Below are positions 60,806 to 64,000 of a stretch of DNA of 64,000 nucleotides, one piece after another. Made by a program: the position numbers and the translations under genes. Where the stretch lies: the NCBI RefSeq assembly GCF_963678635.1, contig NC_087062.1:19209789-19273788 (forward strand), in the 5' to 3' direction. Every line of letters starts with the position of its first letter. Position 1 is the first letter of the stretch. The notes beneath the pieces are model-generated. The model had not been told where the DNA came from. It ran no database searches and worked only from the letters and a program-made list of their open reading frames with translations. This stretch comes from Symsagittifera roscoffensis (Eukaryota > Xenacoelomorpha > Acoela > Convolutidae).

Positions 60806-61957
60806 TAAGTTGAGTAAAAGACACAGAGTAAAATAACAATTGATTTAAAATTGAGAGGTAGGTTGTTGACGGTAGTTAAGTTGAAATTAAATTGAATTGC
60901 GCTGAAAGAGGAGGTAATTGACGCCAGTTAAGTTGAAAATTAAAAGATTTTTAGTTAAGAAAGAGGAGTACCTTCAACTCGAATGTGTGGGTTTAAATAA
61001 TGAGACTTTAATTTCCATATTTGTTCTGTAGTCGTTTCCAATCAAATATCAGCTTCGTTTTCTGGAACTTTTACATAAGAGTCGTGTCCAATCGAAAACA
61101 AAGTTCTATTTAAGAAATTTTTTACACATTGTCGTTTCCAATCACAAAAATGTTCATTTACCTTAGGTTGTGGTATCCAATAAAAAACACTTTCACCTTT
61201 TAAGAACTTGAATTTTTCAAATGAGTAAAATTATACACAAAAGAAATTGCAAAAATGAATGGCCAAATTTTGTTTGCTGTAAAAATAAAAAATATAGCCG
61301 ATATAAGCAACAAAAAAAATCAGAACAAGTAGTATCTCTGCAAGTTTTCTCATCAAGTCAATTAAATTTTGTATGTAATCAATGAGAAGTTGCTGATTTT
61401 TGGTAGAAAATCGAAATCTTTGATTTTGATGTAGATTCGAGAGGATAGTTCAAAATTGATGAATTTTTCAAATCAAATCTCCGGAAATTTTAATCCAAAC
61501 CTGATCAAGCAAGATTTTGAACAAGATTTGAAAATCTTTAAAGAAACGAGGAAATAAGGAATGGGTAGGGAATAAAAAAAGTCTTTGATATTTTATCGAA
61601 CGATTTTTTGATTAGCTTCATATTTTCTCAACTAAAAAAAGTTCTTTTCTAGTCAGGTGTAACTCAGCAGTAAGTTTATAGCTTTGATACTCAATACTCG
61701 GTTCAAAAGTGATTTCTTTTATTGTGTAAGTTTCCCTAAACAAACTTTTACTCAGTCGGAAAACTCTAATTTGGACAACATAAACGTCCAAAAAATTGTA
61801 AAAATAGTAAAAAATGCATCTTTTTCATCAAAAAATAAATCACATGGATATTTTTTTTTCTTGTAGAGTATTTAGAGGAAATTCAAATTTCAAATGTATT
61901 TTTTTGACAGAATTTTTTTCTAGAAGTTTTTGTATAATTAGAAAACTGCATGGGTGG

Positions 61958-62100
61958 TGACGTCACTACTATTTAAAGAGCGACGTCACTACCATAAAAT
62001 GAAAATTGCGTAGGCGGTGGCGTCACTTCTATTCAAAGAAAGACTTCATTACAATAAAAAAACAATTGCGTAGGCGATGAAGTCATTGTTAGTATAAATA
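61958..62100 (+). promoter_or_regulatory. Promoter: CRE-like sites, 60-bp repeat, TATA (unit 2)
   Basis: TGACGTCA at 61958-61965, GACGTCA at 61982-61988, a GGCGTCA variant near 62019, and TATAAATA at 62093-62100. The element ATTGCGTAGGCGRTG occurs twice 60 bp apart here but once in unit 1. Confidence 0.6.
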
Positions 62101-62203
62101 CGCTTATTTTTTTGGATTGAATCATTATTTGTTTGCCAATCAGAAACAGTCAATTGATTTTTACTTCAAACTTTACAATTCATTACTTCACAAAAAGAAA
62201 AAA

Positions 62204-62286
62204 GTAAGTTCGTTATTCAATTAGTATTTTAATTTTTAAATTTGGAACCTTTCGAAAGTCTCAGTTTAAGTTTTTCTATTTTTTAG
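62204..62286 (+). other. Probable 5' intron of the polymerase gene (unit 2)
   Basis: Consensus donor GTAAGT at 62204 and acceptor CTATTTTTTAG ending at 62286; 83 bp. Unit 1 has the same intron with a weaker donor (GTAAAT). Confidence 0.55.
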
Positions 62287-63990
62287 AATTTGCCGACCCT
62301 TAACCAAAAGGAGAAAATAAAGTGTTGAGACTGTGGAAATGTGCATAATTGCCAGCACGCAGCTCGACATCGGAAAAGATGTGAAAAACAAAAAGAATGA
62401 AAGTGTCCAAACTGTCATTTTTATACAACGAGCAAAAAGGAGATGAGCTACAATACTGTCAAGAAGCATGCTCAATCAAGTTCTAAGTAATCGACAGTTT
62501 TTCTTCCTAAGATCAAGAATTTCCAAGTTACTACTCTCTCCCGCAACATCGGAGAAAAGATCATGGACTTGAAAAAGATTGTGGAGGAAGAAGGGGAAGA
62601 TGGTGAAAAACTGAAGGAGGAGATTGTCAATACTTCCTAGCAGATGCGGAGATGAAAAATGGGAGACATGAGGTATTTAACTCCCAAATTTCCCAGTTGG
62701 ATCCTCAAGTTATCAAAGAGAAACTTGAAACAGTCTTCAACAAGCTGGATTCTGCCGCTAAAATTAACATTCCTCTGGGGTTCGTTCTTCAAAGTTTTGA
62801 GACTGGTTAATATCGATGCTTTTAAGCCCATAAAAACAATAGTTTTTTTGAAATATCCCACTTACTGAGTACGAAAGCAGTTTCGATAAAAATCCAAGAA
62901 AAAGTGGAAAAATACGATATTGTGGAGCAATGTACCCAAGAACGTCAAAACACAAACCGGCGATTCGAGTTGATTACTAGCGTCACAATTTTTCCTGCTT
63001 TGCTCAAAAACATTCCATTGGGATGTCCGGACTCTGTCTTACCAGAACTTTTACTGAAAAAGCATTCTGTTATCTGTCTTTTATCTAACAAAGACAAGGA
63101 ACCATACAAAGACCATTTGGGTCTTTTCCGCGCATTGGCCTTGTACATAAACAGACACAAAGATCTCGAATCTCACACTTCTAGATACTTAACAGAATTC
63201 CTAAAAAGTCTGGTCATGATCCTAAAAAATTTCGCGCAGTTTCAGTAGAAAAATTAGCTGTTGTTGAGTAAATTGTGCAAAGGAACATTTTTATGTACAA
63301 TTTTGATATCCAAGAAGGTGAATTGTTAAGACGGAGTAATAGAAAAATCGATAAAACCATTAACTTACTGAGATTTAACAATCATATCATTCATAAAAAT
63401 AAAATAGATAATTTCATCAAGTGCTTTTGTTGCCCTAGTTGTGATACTTTCTTCAAAAGATCTGAGTTTCTCAACAAACATCTTCTGAGCTGCAAGGATC
63501 GAATGAGACATATTTACCCAAAGAACGTGTATGAGCTTCGAGAAACCTTGTTTGAAAAGCTAGAAAGATTCAATTTTCCAGTTTTTGAAGATAACAAGCT
63601 TTTCAAAAATCTAGCCATTTTCGATTTTGAGTCGATTAGTGTTCCTACAGAGGGACTAAAAGAAACACAAATTAAACCTGGATTGGAAAACATGTTCCAA
63701 TTTCAGTCTCTATGTTATCAAATGTCGTTGATGAACCCATCTTTTTGTACAAAAAGGATCCACATAACTTGATTTTTGAATTTGTAACCAACCTTGAGCT
63801 GTTGGCTGAGCAAAGTAAGCTAGAGATGGGAAAAAGTTTTCAAAATATTGAAGTAGCTGTCAATGAAAGAATGAAAAGTGTCTTTGATCAGCTGAACATT
63901 AGGGGAAAAAACTATTCAAGTAACTATTTCGAGTACGAAGTTGAATGCACTGAAGATTTGGAAGAAGCAGATAACACAATTATGATTTAA
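62287..63990 (+). pseudogene. Type-B (protein-primed-like) DNA polymerase, N-terminal part, decayed
   Basis: Fragments of a mobile-element polymerase of the kind found in Polinton-like and related invertebrate elements. Visible are the NKLDSAAKIN block (62740s), then IVEQCTQERQNTNRRFELIT, PLGCPDSVLPELLLKKHSV and KEPYKDHLGLFRALALYINRH (62920-63160), and a shift near 63225 and TAA near 63268. 63275-63772 has a C2H2-type finger (CPSCDTFFKRSEFLNKHLLSC), HIYPKNVYELRETLFEKL and LAIFDFESI, which fits the Exo I motif (DxE) of the 3'-5' exonuclease. A shift near 63760 leads to 63712-63990, which ends at TGATTT... after EADNTIMI. The palm (YxDTD) region would lie beyond the window. Stops and shifts make it non-functional here. 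Confidence 0.6.
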
Positions 63991-64000
63991 CAATCATATC

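Larger units (their letters stand above)
58779..62838. repeat. Segmental duplication unit 2 with empty retroelement site
   Basis: Tandem, same-direction copy of unit 1. At 59117-59125 it reads TGCTTCATACAGCGAAC without any insertion, so the retroelement arrived after the duplication (or unit 2 was copied from an empty allele). It lacks ~235 bp present in unit 1 (junction near 60476) and carries an extra 60-bp promoter repeat. Confidence 0.9.

Overview
The window is nuclear DNA of an animal. It carries an animal-type ribosomal protein S11, a NUP58-family nucleoporin, and a CCDC174-like protein fused to an SGNH-hydrolase domain. All three lie on the minus strand, each in one uninterrupted reading frame, and each has a pyrimidine-rich AG splice acceptor 6-17 nt before its ATG. 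This points to 5'UTR introns or spliced-leader trans-splicing. The host DNA is AT-rich. I cannot name the species.

Layout: 1-6792 host genes. 6793-7139 plus 54759-58780 is unit 1 of a tandem segmental duplication; 58779-62838 is unit 2. 7140-54758 is a block of retroelement DNA inserted in unit 1; unit 2 preserves the empty site. 62839-64000 continues unit 2 into a decayed protein-primed-type DNA polymerase B gene. The duplicated units also hold small minus-strand frames, two of them membrane-protein-like, so they look like remains of a virus-like, Polinton-type element.

The retroelement block is two giant Ty3/gypsy elements of one family, about 25 kb and 22.6 kb with 0.86-0.88 kb LTRs. The outer one (LTRs 7140-7833 with 32800-32970, and 53902-54758) is the older. 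A second element (LTRs 7834-8717 and 31916-32799) sits inside the outer 5' LTR. Both insertions show 3-bp target duplications (TTC, TAT). Each element has a long leader with a 70-bp repeat, a conserved hairpin and a large minisatellite built on a CTTGGGAC core. Then comes ORF1: coiled-coil Gag, two zinc knuckles, protease, RT, RNase H, a ~400-residue acidic spacer, integrase with GPF module, and a macro-like domain. Last comes ORF2, about 2,960 codons in the position of a retroviral env gene. ORF2 is not an envelope by any feature I see: it carries a coiled coil, an SGNH hydrolase domain, a second degenerate SGNH-like module, a long unrecognised region, a Cys/His-rich patch and a C-terminal SUMO-interaction-like motif.

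Both elements are damaged. Element 1 (inner) has a 47-nt deletion in RT, a frameshift after the integrase core, an 1,895-bp tandem duplication of integrase and one in-frame stop in ORF2. Element 2 (outer) has many stops and frameshifts and has lost an RT catalytic Asp. The strongest candidate for an undescribed system is the pairing of a macro-like domain on ORF1 with a giant SGNH-bearing ORF2 and a minisatellite leader in a ~25 kb LTR retroelement.
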